From Candidatus Deferrimicrobiaceae bacterium (GTDB taxonomy: Bacteria; Desulfobacterota; Deferrimicrobia; Deferrimicrobiales; Deferrimicrobiaceae), in the NCBI GenBank assembly GCA_036504035.1, contig DASXVV010000009.1, forward strand, positions 124,001 through 188,000: DNA of 64,000 bases, in the 5' to 3' direction. Positions within the stretch are counted from its first letter, which is position 1, and the number at the start of each line of letters is the position of its first letter. The position numbers were made by a program, and so were the translations under genes. This document shows positions 51,549-60,216 of the stretch, in pieces. The notes below the pieces were generated by a model. That model was not told the origin of the DNA and did no database searches. It worked only from the letters and a program-made list of their open reading frames with translations.

Positions 51549-52580
51549 CTAGACATTGAAGCGGACGTGCATGATATCGCCGTCCCGGACGACATAATCC
51601 TTCCCCTCGAGCCGAAACTTTCCCTCGGTCTTCGCCTTCGCGAAGGATCCGCAGCGGAGAAGATCTTCATAGGGCACGACCTCGGCCCGGATGAACCCCT
51701 TCTCGAGATCGGAATGGATCTTTCCCGCCGCTGCCACCGCGGTCATCCCGCGTCGGATGTTCCAGGCCCGCACCTCGTCTTCCCCCACCGTCAGGAAACA
51801 GATGTATTCCATCGCGTCGAACGCTGCCTTGACGAGCCGGTCGCGCGCGCTGGCCGCGATGCCCATCTCCTTGAGGAAGTCGGCCTGCTCTTCGGGCGTC
51901 AGCTGTGCGATCTCTTCTTCGATCTTGGCAGAGAGCCGAATCAGCGGGATGCCTGCAGCGGCGGCCACCGCGTCGAGCTCGGGATAGGCGGTCGTGCCGA
52001 CCTCCGCCTCGCCCATGTTCAAAACCAGGAGAAGCGGGGGCTGGCTCAGGAAGCGGAAGCCGGAAAGGATGCGCGCTTCTTCGACGCTGAATTCGACGTC
52101 CCGGATCGGCTTGCCCGCCTCGAGGGCCGTGACGGCCACCTGGAGCGCCGCCCACTCGGAATCGTGCTTCTTTTCCTTGTTCATCCGCTCGATGCGCTTC
52201 TGCGCCACAAGGTAGTCCGCGGTGATCAGCTCGGACAGGAGTGCGTGGATATCGCGCACGGGATCGAGCCCCTCGGGGGGCGCCGGATTATAGTCGTCGA
52301 CAAAGCCGCGGACGACCAGCGCAAGCACCTCGACTCCCCGGATCTTGAGCGCGGACTCGCTGCCGATCAACTCGTGCTCCCCGGGGTCGATCTCCTCGAA
52401 GGTGATCGAGACGTGCGTGACCTTCTTCGGCTTGAACAGCCCGGTCATCCGGTCGACGCGTTCGTCGGGAACCTTGATGGTGCAGATGCCGTTCGACTTG
52501 CCTTGGATCTCTCCGCCTGAAAGCGAACGGAACAGCGTGCTTTTCCCGACGCCCGACTTGCCGAAGATGCCGACTTTCAT
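51549..52580 (-). CDS. Divergent YchF/Obg-family GTPase-like protein with TGS domain
   Basis: A 343-residue YchF relative. The P-loop is GIFGKSGVGKSTLF (YchF usually has GLPNVGKSTLF), the NxxE-type nucleotide base motif is in LLLVLNMGEAE, and the C-terminal TGS domain ends GKDYVVRDGDIMHVRFNV. The switch II region differs strongly: where YchF has VDIAGLVKGAS this protein has FEEIDPGEHELIGS, with no DxxG. YchF proteins bind ribosomes and hydrolyse ATP. It is probably a paralogue specialised for another task. It overlaps the PIG-L gene by four bases. Confidence 0.85.
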   Translation of the reverse strand: MKVGIFGKSGVGKSTLFRSLSGGEIQGKSNGICTIKVPDERVDRMTGLFKPKKVTHVSITFEEIDPGEHELIGSESALKIRGVEVLALVVRGFVDDYNPAPPEGLDPVRDIHALLSELITADYLVAQKRIERMNKEKKHDSEWAALQVAVTALEAGKPIRDVEFSVEEARILSGFRFLSQPPLLLVLNMGEAEVGTTAYPELDAVAAAAGIPLIRLSAKIEEEIAQLTPEEQADFLKEMGIAASARDRLVKAAFDAMEYICFLTVGEDEVRAWNIRRGMTAVAAAGKIHSDLEKGFIRAEVVPYEDLLRCGSFAKAKTEGKFRLEGKDYVVRDGDIMHVRFNV

Positions 52581-53374
52581 CGTGGATCCTCCTGGCGATT
52601 CTCCCCGTCTTCGGCCGGGATTCCGGCGAACAGGTCCCGCTCGGGAAGGCCGGCGGCGGGGATGCGCGAAGCCGCCAGGACGTAGCTCTCTTCCCGCGCG
52701 AAATCGCGGTATCCCGCACGGGAAAGAATGCGCGTGTAGTCTTTCGCCTGGGTCCGATGGCAATAAAACGCCTCGGTCTTCACGTCGATGACAGCGGAGG
52801 TGTCGATGAAGGTGGTCAGCGTATCGGCCGGCACTCCCCGGAGAGGAACACCCCAAGCGTCGAAGACCGCCTGCGCCACTTCGAAGCGGTAAAGCTTCAG
52901 CGCCTTCCATGCCGGGATTCCCGAAGCGGCGAGTTCAGGGAAGCGGCCGCTGTCGGCTGCGGCCTCGAAAGCCGCGGCGGCGACGTTGCACATGACGGTG
53001 TGGTCCGGGTGTCCCGACACGCCGTCGGGGCCGAAACCGATCACGACGTGGGGACGGAAGCGGCGGATGGCGGCGGTCGCCCGAGCGACGATCGACTCGA
53101 AAGGGGTAGAAGCCAGCTTCCCGTCGCCGAAGCCGAAGATCTCGACCGCGTCGATCCCGAGTACCGCGGCCGCGGCGTGCAGCTCGCGCTCCCGCAAGGC
53201 GCCCAGCCCTGCCCGGTCGGTCAGGGGCGGGTCGCCGAGCTGGCCCGCCTCTCCCCGTGTCGCGGTCGCCAGCCGGATGGACACGCCTTCGCGGGCGTAG
53301 CGCGCGATGGTCCCCCCCGGGCCGAACGTCTCGTCGTCGGGATGCGCCAACAGCAGCAGGAGCCTTCGTTCCAT
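52577..53374 (-). CDS. PIG-L/LmbE-family deacetylase
   Basis: A 265-residue zinc-dependent N-acetylglucosamine-type deacetylase. The motif LLAHPDDETFGPGG at about 8-21 supplies two metal ligands (His, Asp), and the third His is in GVSGHPDHTVMC. Such enzymes remove acetyl groups from GlcNAc conjugates, as in bacillithiol and glycolipid synthesis; the substrate here is unknown. ATG 53374 is the first with the conserved motif at a normal distance. Divergent from the secreted protein gene at 53481. Confidence 0.92.
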   Translation of the reverse strand: MERRLLLLLAHPDDETFGPGGTIARYAREGVSIRLATATRGEAGQLGDPPLTDRAGLGALRERELHAAAAVLGIDAVEIFGFGDGKLASTPFESIVARATAAIRRFRPHVVIGFGPDGVSGHPDHTVMCNVAAAAFEAAADSGRFPELAASGIPAWKALKLYRFEVAQAVFDAWGVPLRGVPADTLTTFIDTSAVIDVKTEAFYCHRTQAKDYTRILSRAGYRDFAREESYVLAASRIPAAGLPERDLFAGIPAEDGENRQEDPR

Positions 53375-53480
53375 GGGATCCAGAATAGCACAGGGCAAGA
53401 TTCTTCCAAATAAACCACCGAAACCAGTATGATTGGAGACGCCCGATTCGCGGCAGCAGACCCACACCCCGGAGGGAACG

Positions 53481-54341
53481 ATGACCCGATTTTGCCTGCG
53501 CGTCCGGACCGTTTGCCTGGCCGCCCTGCTCTCCTCGATCGCTGCGGCCGGATACGCCGGGAATGGCGATATCGCCATCATCGTCGACGGCCTGCCGCTC
53601 GACGCCAAGGCGATCGCCATCAAGGACGAGGTTTACGTCCCCGCCTGGATCCTCGAAAATTACGCGCACACCAAGGTGAACTGGTCACGCCAGAGCAACC
53701 TGCTCGAGATCATCACGACGCCTTCGAACACCGCATCCGAGCCGCAGGACTGCGTCCTCAAGTTGAAAGTAGGCTTCTATCTCGACGCGGAAGGGTTCGT
53801 CATCGGACAGAATACCCGTCTCTACCTGCTCAACGTCGACCCCAAGGACTTCCGGACCGAGGACGGCAAGACCGCCGCCGAGCGCGCCCACGAGGGAAGC
53901 ATCGAGCGGATCGGAAGCGTCTCCGAGGCGATGCGGAGTTATCTCCGTCTTCCCCCGCTCGACCGGTTTACGGCGCGAGGCTGGGCTGTCGTCGCCAAGA
54001 TGCCCAAGGATGAAATCGCGACGCTGTCCTCGACCGTCGAAAAATACGAGACGCTCTACAAAAGCCTTTATTACGATCTGATCACCAACCTGGTAATCGG
54101 TAAACAGCAGGCGCTGAGCACTTCTTCGGTCATCGACGGCGCACTCAAGGGCATCCGGATCGACAACATCCAGGTCAAGGACGACGGCACGGCGGAGATC
54201 ACCCTGCCCAACGGACTTTATTACCTGTATGCCCGCATGCTTTACCGCAACCGGCAGGTCGTCTGGGACATGCCGGTCTCCCTCCGGGGCGGTGAAAGCG
54301 TCATCGAACTTTCCAACCGCAATGCGGCGTTGATGAACTAG
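53481..54341 (+). CDS. Exported protein with copper amine oxidase N-terminal-like domain
   Basis: A 286-residue protein starting at ATG 53481 after a GGAGGGAACG site. The signal peptide is at about 1-24. Residues about 30-85 resemble the copper amine oxidase N-terminal (stalk) repeat: IIVDGLPLDAKAIAIKDEVYVPAWIL in parts, then strands ending LLEIITT. The remainder is helical with a conserved-looking YYLYARMLYRNRQVVWDMPV segment in parts. Function unknown. It is convergent with amt1, 11 bases apart. Confidence 0.75.
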   Translation: MTRFCLRVRTVCLAALLSSIAAAGYAGNGDIAIIVDGLPLDAKAIAIKDEVYVPAWILENYAHTKVNWSRQSNLLEIITTPSNTASEPQDCVLKLKVGFYLDAEGFVIGQNTRLYLLNVDPKDFRTEDGKTAAERAHEGSIERIGSVSEAMRSYLRLPPLDRFTARGWAVVAKMPKDEIATLSSTVEKYETLYKSLYYDLITNLVIGKQQALSTSSVIDGALKGIRIDNIQVKDDGTAEITLPNGLYYLYARMLYRNRQVVWDMPVSLRGGESVIELSNRNAALMN

Positions 54342-54352
54342 GCGATGCTTCT

Positions 54353-55573
54353 CTACCAGTTGTACCCGGACTCGCCGTGCTGGTCGAGATCGAGCCCCAT
54401 GATTTCGTTCTCGCGCGAGACACGCAGCCCCATCGCCCTGTCCAGCCCCTTCATCAACAGGTACGTCACGGCAAACGCGTAGGCGGCCACGATAACCGCC
54501 CCCAGCGCCTGGGTGGCGACGAGCCGCGCGTTCCCGAAGAACAGGCCGTTGGCGCCGGTCGCGTTGACCGTGGTCGTGGCGAAGAGCCCGACCGCGATCG
54601 TCCCGAAAATCCCTCCGACCCCGTGGACGCCGACGACATCGAGCGAGTCGTCGTAGCCGAAGCGGCCCTTCAGCATGACGGCCCAGTAGCAGAGGGCGCC
54701 CGCGATCAGTCCGATGATCAGGGCCCCGACCGGATTCACGAACCCCGACGCCGGCGTGATGGTGCCCAACCCCGCGATGCACCCGGAGGCGGCGCCGAGA
54801 ACGGTCGGCTTTCCGCGATGCCACCATTCGACCAGAACCCAGGACATCGTGCCCGCGGCAGCCGACATATGGGTCGCGACGAAGGCGCTGGTGGCCAGGT
54901 TGTCTGCGGCCAGGGCGCTGCCGGCATTGAACCCGAACCAGCCGAACCACAGGATGCCCGCGCCGAGCACCGTCATCGGAAGATTGTGCGGCATCAGGTT
55001 GTCCGTCCCGTATCCCTTGCGCTTGCCGACGACGATCGCCGCCGCCAACGCGCTGACACCCGCCGTGATGTGGACCACGGAACCCCCCGCAAAATCGAAC
55101 AGCTTGAGCGGGCCGCTGCTGAGCCACCCCCCGCCCCACACCCAGTGCGCCACCGGGTTGTAGACGAGCAGCGCCCATAGCAGAGTGAAGACGAGGTATG
55201 TCGAGAACTTGAACCGCTCGGCAAAGGCGCCCGAGATGAGGGCGGGCGTGATGACCGCGAACATCATCTGGTAGATCATGAACGCCTGGTGCGGCACCTT
55301 GGGCGCGTAGTGCGACGCCTCGAACCCGACACCCGCCAGGCCGAACCAGGACAAGTCGCCGATGATGCCGCCAAGGTCGGGGCCGAAGGCGAAGCTGTAG
55401 CCGACGAGCATCCACTCGATGCTGATGAGGCCGATGACGATGAAGGATTGCATGAGGGTCGTCAAGATGTTCTTCTGCCGGACCATGCCGCCGTAGAACA
55501 GCGCCAGTCCCGGGGTCATGATCATGACGAGCGCGGCTGAAACGAGCAGCCACGCGGTATCGCCGGATTGCAT
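54353..55573 (-). CDS. amt: Ammonium transporter Amt (copy 1)
   Basis: A 406-residue, 11-helix Amt protein. Diagnostic segments are MTPGLALFYGGMV, the FDFAGGSVVHITAGVSALAAAIVVGKRKGYG block in parts (first pore His), the GWFGFNAGSALAA segment, and GVHGVGGIFGTIAVGLF (twin-His region second member). A GGAGGATATC site precedes ATG 55573. It is about 75% identical by eye to the neighbouring copy and the same length. A sigma-54 promoter lies 47 bases upstream. No glnK/glnB gene accompanies it. Confidence 0.97.
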   Translation of the reverse strand: MQSGDTAWLLVSAALVMIMTPGLALFYGGMVRQKNILTTLMQSFIVIGLISIEWMLVGYSFAFGPDLGGIIGDLSWFGLAGVGFEASHYAPKVPHQAFMIYQMMFAVITPALISGAFAERFKFSTYLVFTLLWALLVYNPVAHWVWGGGWLSSGPLKLFDFAGGSVVHITAGVSALAAAIVVGKRKGYGTDNLMPHNLPMTVLGAGILWFGWFGFNAGSALAADNLATSAFVATHMSAAAGTMSWVLVEWWHRGKPTVLGAASGCIAGLGTITPASGFVNPVGALIIGLIAGALCYWAVMLKGRFGYDDSLDVVGVHGVGGIFGTIAVGLFATTTVNATGANGLFFGNARLVATQALGAVIVAAYAFAVTYLLMKGLDRAMGLRVSRENEIMGLDLDQHGESGYNW

Positions 55574-55619
55574 ACCGATATCCTCCTGTGCTCAGGTGAT
55601 GGGGCCGACCTGGACAGGG

Positions 55620-55634
55620 GCAAGCGGCATGCCA
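55620..55634 (-). promoter_or_regulatory. Sigma-54 promoter of amt copy 1
   Basis: On the minus strand TGGCAT-N5-TTGC (-24 GG and -12 GC elements with the required 10-base spacing between GG and GC), one base off the TGGCAC-N5-TTGC consensus. It lies 47 bases upstream of the ATG and fits NtrC-type nitrogen control of ammonium uptake. Confidence 0.75.
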
Positions 55635-55749
55635 TCGCCTACCCATACGAAATGATTGTGTTTTTTATGACAGGTGAAGAAGAAGGGAGAACGTTACCGT
55701 AGCATTAGCGCCATTATCGATTACTTCCATACATATATGTGATGACAAA

Positions 55750-55777
55750 GAAGGGCACCGGCGTCCCGATGCCCTTC
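55750..55777 (-). terminator. Probable terminator of amt copy 2
   Basis: On the minus strand GAAGGGCA pairs with TGCCCTTC around a 12-base loop, followed by TTTGTC. It lies 66 bases after the stop of amt copy 2. The T tract is short, so termination may be partial and allow read-through into copy 1. A palindrome ACATATATGT sits just beyond at 55731-55740. Confidence 0.5.
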
Positions 55778-55842
55778 CCCCCGTGTGGTGTGGTCGGCCC
55801 CATCACCTTCGCGGAGGAGCGATAAACCGTGATTCCTTCAAG

Positions 55843-57063
55843 CTACCAGTTGTAGCCCGCCTCGCCGTGCTCGGAGAGATCAAGCCCCATGATCTCCTCT
55901 TCCCGGGTCACGCGGAGCCCCATGACCTTGTCGAGAACCTTGAGCAGCACGAAGCTCACGCCGAACGCGTAGACCAGGGCGACGCAGACCGCGGCCAGCT
56001 GGATCAGGAACAGCTTCGGGTTTCCGTAGAACAGGCCGTTGGCCCCGCCCGCGTTGACCGCCGTCGTTGCGAAAAGACCCGTGGCCAGCGCCCCGAAAGT
56101 GCCGCCGACGCAGTGGACTCCGACGACGTCGAGCGAATCGTCATAACCGAAGCGCCCCTTGAGCATGATGGCGCTGTAGCAGAGCACCCCACCGACAAGC
56201 CCGATGGCCAGGGCGCCCAACGGTTCGACGAAGCCCGAGGCCGGCGTGATGGCCACGAGACCCGCCACGCATCCGGAGGCCGCCCCGAGGACCGTCGGCT
56301 TCCCGCGGTGCAGCCATTCGGCAAACACCCACGAGAGCGTGGCCGCTGCGGCTGCGACATGGGTCGCGACGAAAGCGCTGGTCGCCAGCCCGTTCGCCGC
56401 GAGCGCGCTCCCCGCATTGAAGCCGAACCACCCGAACCAGAGGATTCCCGCGCCCAGCACCGTCATCGGCAGGTTGTGCGGGGAAAGGTTCTCGGTGCCG
56501 TAGCCCTTGCGCTTGCCCACCACGATCGCCGCAGCCAGGGCGCTCACGCCGGAAGTGATGTGGACGACGGTTCCGCCTGCGAAGTCGAGCGCGCCCAAGT
56601 TTCGGATCCAGCCGCCGATCCCCCAGACCCAATGCGCCACCGGATTGTAGACCAGCAGCACCCAGAGAAGCGTGAAGACGAGGTAGGTCGAGAACTTGAA
56701 CCGCTCTGCGATGGCGCCCGTGATGAGCGCGGGCGTGATGACCGCGAACATCATCTGGTAGACCATGAACGCCTGGTGCGGGACCGTTGCCGCATAATCC
56801 TTGAAGGGCGCCAGCCCGACGCCGCGAAGCCCGAACCAGGACAGGTCGCCGATGATCCCGCCATGATCCGGGCCGAAAGACATGCTGTAGCCGACCAGGA
56901 TCCATTCGACACTGACCAGCCCGATGACGATGAACGACTGCATGATGGTTCCCAGGATGTTCTTTTTCCGGACCATCCCTCCGTAGAAAAAGGCGAGTCC
57001 CGGGGTCATCAACATGACAAGTGCTGCGGAAATGAGAATCCAGGCGGTATCTCCACTGTTCAT
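55843..57063 (-). CDS. amt: Ammonium transporter Amt (copy 2)
   Basis: A 406-residue Amt starting at ATG 57063 (GAGGAACCG site). It has the same motifs as copy 1: MTPGLAFFYGGMV, LDFAGGTVVHITSGVSALAAAIVVG in parts, WFGFNAGSALAA and GVHCVGGTFGALATGLF, where a Cys occupies the position of a Gly in copy 1. The first periplasmic region and the C-terminal tail differ most. A perfect sigma-54 promoter lies 52 bases upstream. The two genes are a recent tandem duplication with separate promoters, suggesting different expression levels or affinities. Confidence 0.97.
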   Translation of the reverse strand: MNSGDTAWILISAALVMLMTPGLAFFYGGMVRKKNILGTIMQSFIVIGLVSVEWILVGYSMSFGPDHGGIIGDLSWFGLRGVGLAPFKDYAATVPHQAFMVYQMMFAVITPALITGAIAERFKFSTYLVFTLLWVLLVYNPVAHWVWGIGGWIRNLGALDFAGGTVVHITSGVSALAAAIVVGKRKGYGTENLSPHNLPMTVLGAGILWFGWFGFNAGSALAANGLATSAFVATHVAAAAATLSWVFAEWLHRGKPTVLGAASGCVAGLVAITPASGFVEPLGALAIGLVGGVLCYSAIMLKGRFGYDDSLDVVGVHCVGGTFGALATGLFATTAVNAGGANGLFYGNPKLFLIQLAAVCVALVYAFGVSFVLLKVLDKVMGLRVTREEEIMGLDLSEHGEAGYNW

Positions 57064-57114
57064 GAACGGTTCCTCCGCGTGCCTTGATGGGTGCCGACCC
57101 TTCTTTGCAAGGGA

Positions 57115-57129
57115 GCAACTCGCGTGCCA
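57115..57129 (-). promoter_or_regulatory. Sigma-54 promoter of amt copy 2
   Basis: A perfect match to TGGCAC-N5-TTGC on the minus strand, 52 bases upstream of the ATG. The spacing and both invariant pairs (GG at -24, GC at -12) are exact. Confidence 0.85.
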
Positions 57130-57230
57130 GCAGAAAGAACCCAATCTTATCGGTGCGCTGGATGTCCTGGCGGGAAATTACGGTGCGGAGGTTGGCAGGA
57201 AATTGTCTTATTTCGAACTATTATGGTGAT

Positions 57231-58112
57231 TCACACACATTTGTCGACCTGGCCTGCGGCCAGGATGGAGGTGACGCGCCCGGTGGCGTCATCCCGCAGC
57301 AGGGCAAAATCCCAGGCGATCCGGACCGGAACGCCGGCCTTCGCATGGAGGGGGAACACGGCGTCCTCCGGGCGTCGGCCCAGGAAAAGTTCGACGACAA
57401 GGCGCCTGAAATCGGAGCGGTGCGCCTCCGGCAGGAGCAGGTCGGCCATCCTCCGATTGAGCAGGTCAGCCGCCTTCAGGCCGGTCACCTCCTCGAAGCG
57501 GCGGTTGACGCGCCGGATCTCCCCTTCGCTGCCCAGCTGGATCACCGGCACCGGCACCAGATCCAGGATCTGACGGGAAAAATAGCGCTCGTCCGCGAGC
57601 GCGTCTGCCTGTGTTTCATATCCGGCCTTCAGCGCCTTGAACCGATCTGCGACGCGGAGGGCGGTCAAGGCATGGCCGGTCCGGGAGGCGAGCGAAGCCA
57701 GATCGGCCAGTTCGTCGTGATCGAAAGACGCCTTGCCGGCGATCGACACGATCAACGCCCTTCCCGGCTCGCCCGCGCCCGCCACCGGAACCGCTGCGAC
57801 CTTCCCGCCGGTTCCTGCGCAGACGACCGCCTCGGCAGCCCCAATTTTTCCGGGTCCCGCTTCCTGGGCGATCCAATCCGGAAGCACGTCGAGCCCCTCC
57901 CCCGCCGCCCCGGCGATTCGGAGGGCGCCGGCAGCGCCGCGTTCGACCCAGAGCGCCGAGCGGTACGCCCCGGGCGCGCAAAGCGCTTCGCAGAGGGCGG
58001 ACGCCAGCGCCGTCTCGCTGCTGCCTTCGGCAGCCTCGATCCGTCGATGCCCTTCCCGGATCGAGGATTCGCGCGCCCGAAGGGCGGTTCCTTGCAACCA
58101 GTCGCGGATCAA
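57231..58112 (-). CDS. GAF-PAS sensory protein without kinase domain
   Basis: A 293-residue cytosolic protein beginning at TTG 58112, overlapping the hybrid kinase stop by four bases. Residues about 30-165 look like a GAF domain and 180-290 like a PAS domain (LDLVPVPVIQLGSEGEIRRVNRRFEEVTGL in parts). No histidine kinase, cyclase or DNA-binding output follows. Translational coupling suggests it acts with the hybrid kinase, for example as a sensory adaptor in trans. The GAF part is alanine/glycine-rich and poorly conserved. Confidence 0.75.
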   Translation of the reverse strand: MIRDWLQGTALRARESSIREGHRRIEAAEGSSETALASALCEALCAPGAYRSALWVERGAAGALRIAGAAGEGLDVLPDWIAQEAGPGKIGAAEAVVCAGTGGKVAAVPVAGAGEPGRALIVSIAGKASFDHDELADLASLASRTGHALTALRVADRFKALKAGYETQADALADERYFSRQILDLVPVPVIQLGSEGEIRRVNRRFEEVTGLKAADLLNRRMADLLLPEAHRSDFRRLVVELFLGRRPEDAVFPLHAKAGVPVRIAWDFALLRDDATGRVTSILAAGQVDKCV

Positions 58113-59932
58113 GGGCGCGAAGCCCCGCCGGAAATGATACGAGCCAAAAGCTCGCGAAGTTCCCGGATCCGATATGGCTTGGCGATGACGCCGCAGAAAC
58201 CGAAGGCGCGATAGTCGGCCATCACGGGGTCGTTACTATAGCCGCTCGAGACGATGACGCGCGCGTGGGGATCGAGGTCGAGCACCTTCCGTACGGCCTC
58301 CTTCCCCCCGATCCCGCCGGGAATCGTCAGGTCCATGATGACCGCATCGAAGGCCGCACCTTCCTGACGTGCGCGGTCGTAGGCCTCGATCGCGGCGGCA
58401 CCGTCCGCGACGCCCAACGTCTCGTATCCGATGGTGCTAAGCACTTCCACCGCAACCTTGCGCACGCTCTCCTCGTCGTCCATGATGAGGACCCGCCGGG
58501 GGCGGGAGGGGATCGGCTGCGAAGGGACGTCGACGACCGGCGAGCGGGGAGATCCGTCGAATGTTGCCGGAAGATGGATCCGGAAGGTGGTCCCCCGACC
58601 CGGCTCCGATTCGACCGTGAGCGCTCCCTCGTGCTGCTTGACGACGGAATAGCTGACCGCGAGCCCAAGGCCGCTGCCGTCTTCCCGGGTGCTGAAAAAC
58701 GGATCGAAAATATGCTTGAGCCGATCGGCCGGGATGCCGACGCCCTGGTCCTCGATCGAGATCCGGACGCAGCGGCCCGGCGCCATCGGCAGGCCATGCC
58801 CCCTCGAGAGATCGACATTTTCGGCACGGATATGGATCATCCCCCCCGCCGGCATCGCCTGGTCAGCATTGCTGACGAGGTTGTGGATGACCTGGTTGAA
58901 TTGTCCCGCGTCGATATCGACCGGGTAAAGGTCTTCCGGGAGTGCGTATTCGCATCGGACGTTGGACCCGCGCAGCGCGAACCCGGCCGAATCGCGGATG
59001 ACGTCGGCGATCGAGGTGGTGCGACGGATCGGCGCTCCGCCCTTCGAAAACGTCAGGAGCTGCAACGTCAGATCGCGGGCGCGCAGGGACGCCCCCTCGG
59101 CCTCGACCAACCGGTCGCGGACGTCGCCGCCCTCCGGAAGCCGTTCGAGTGCGAGCGATATATTGCCGAGGATGGCGGTCAGCAGGTTGTTGAAATCGTG
59201 GGCTATGCCGCCAGCGAGCACGCCGATCGTCTCGAGTTTTTCGGCATTGAGCAGGTTCTGCTCGAGCGCCTTCCGCTCGGTGATGTCGCGGAAGATGCTG
59301 CGCGCCGCGATCACGTTCCCTTCCTCGGTCCGAGCCGTCACGTATCCCTCGACGACGATTCGCCGCCCGCCCTTCGCCAACAGCGCGAATTCGACCCGGC
59401 CGACATCGCTGTTGCCGAGGATTCGCTCGAAGCAGCGCCGGCAGTGGTCGAGGCTGTCGGGAGCGATGATGTCGAACATCGTCATCCCGGCGAGCTCCTC
59501 CTCGGAATAGCCCATCGCCTCGCGCCAGGCGCGGTTGACTGTGATGAACCGGCCCTCGGAATCGATGATCTGGATGTAGTCGAGCGCGCTGTCGAAGAAA
59601 TCCTGGAGCCGGGCCTCGTTTTCCCGCAAGGCCGCCTCGATCCGGGACCGTTCGTCGATCTCGGCCCAGAGCCGGTCGTTCACCCCGTGGAGGTTTTCGA
59701 CGACCTGCGAGAAGGAATCGGTGATCGTCCCGATCGGATCGAGCGAAAGCAGCGTCTCGTCGTCGATCGTATCCGCGTTGCCTACGGAGCAATGCATGAT
59801 CTTCAGGAGGTCGTCGGTCTTGTCGCGGAGATAGCGGACCAGGACGGTTTTCCGGGCCTCGAGCGCGTCGATCCGGGCCTTCAGCATCTCGATTTCGGGC
59901 AACGGCCGGCTCTGTTCTTCGATATCGGACAT
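58109..59932 (-). CDS. Hybrid sensor histidine kinase (PAS-HisKA-HATPase-REC), cytosolic
   Basis: A 607-residue soluble kinase. An N-terminal coiled coil (about 10-40, 85-110) leads to a PAS domain (LDYIQIIDSEGRFITVNRAW in parts, about 110-225), HisKA with [17 protein letters not shown], HATPase with DQGVGIP and GSGLGLAVSYSVV, and a C-terminal receiver (IMDDEESVRKV; phospho-Asp in IMDLTIPGGIGG). No membrane segments, so the input is cytoplasmic. The TusA-like gene ends 10 bases upstream, so sulfur-uptake genes and this kinase may share a transcript. Confidence 0.91.
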   Translation of the reverse strand: MSDIEEQSRPLPEIEMLKARIDALEARKTVLVRYLRDKTDDLLKIMHCSVGNADTIDDETLLSLDPIGTITDSFSQVVENLHGVNDRLWAEIDERSRIEAALRENEARLQDFFDSALDYIQIIDSEGRFITVNRAWREAMGYSEEELAGMTMFDIIAPDSLDHCRRCFERILGNSDVGRVEFALLAKGGRRIVVEGYVTARTEEGNVIAARSIFRDITERKALEQNLLNAEKLETIGVLAGGIAHDFNNLLTAILGNISLALERLPEGGDVRDRLVEAEGASLRARDLTLQLLTFSKGGAPIRRTTSIADVIRDSAGFALRGSNVRCEYALPEDLYPVDIDAGQFNQVIHNLVSNADQAMPAGGMIHIRAENVDLSRGHGLPMAPGRCVRISIEDQGVGIPADRLKHIFDPFFSTREDGSGLGLAVSYSVVKQHEGALTVESEPGRGTTFRIHLPATFDGSPRSPVVDVPSQPIPSRPRRVLIMDDEESVRKVAVEVLSTIGYETLGVADGAAAIEAYDRARQEGAAFDAVIMDLTIPGGIGGKEAVRKVLDLDPHARVIVSSGYSNDPVMADYRAFGFCGVIAKPYRIRELRELLARIISGGASRP

Positions 59933-59942
59933 CGGGGAACTG

Positions 59943-60203
59943 TCAGCGACCGCTTCGGATGGCCAGGACGTAGTGGCCGTCCCGTTTTTCGGAGGAAACC
60001 TGGAATCCCATGTTGAAGGTCGCGTCGGAGATCGTCCCGACCGAGTCGCGGTTGTCGGTCAGGACATCGAGGCCGACCGTTCCCGCGCCGAGAGGGCCCT
60101 TGAGTTCATTGACCTTGCGCAAGGCCAGAAGCAGCGACGCGGGACAGACCTGCCCGCGGAGGTCGAGCGTGACGACCTGTCCGGACGGCGCAACATCCGT
60201 CAT
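59943..60203 (-). CDS. TusA-family sulfur carrier protein
   Basis: An 86-residue TusA/SirA/YeeD-like protein. The conserved Cys that carries persulfide is in DLRGQVCPASLLLALR at about residue 20 (family consensus CPxP; the second Pro is replaced by Ser here). Its place next to the YeeE-like membrane protein matches the TsuA-TsuB (YeeE-YeeD) thiosulfate-uptake pair, in which this small protein accepts or processes the sulfur. It starts at ATG 60203, 13 bases after the transporter. Confidence 0.88.
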   Translation of the reverse strand: MTDVAPSGQVVTLDLRGQVCPASLLLALRKVNELKGPLGAGTVGLDVLTDNRDSVGTISDATFNMGFQVSSEKRDGHYVLAIRSGR

Positions 60204-60216
60204 GGAGATTTCTCCT

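Noticed and set aside
53433-53480. An upstream ATG-like extension of the secreted protein gene to 53433
   Set aside because: ATG 53481 has a far better GGAGGGA site and starts directly at the signal peptide.
55731-55740. ACATATATGT palindrome as an operator for the amt genes
   Set aside because: It is AT-only symmetrical sequence nearly 160 bases upstream of copy 1, with no second copy; too weak to call a site.
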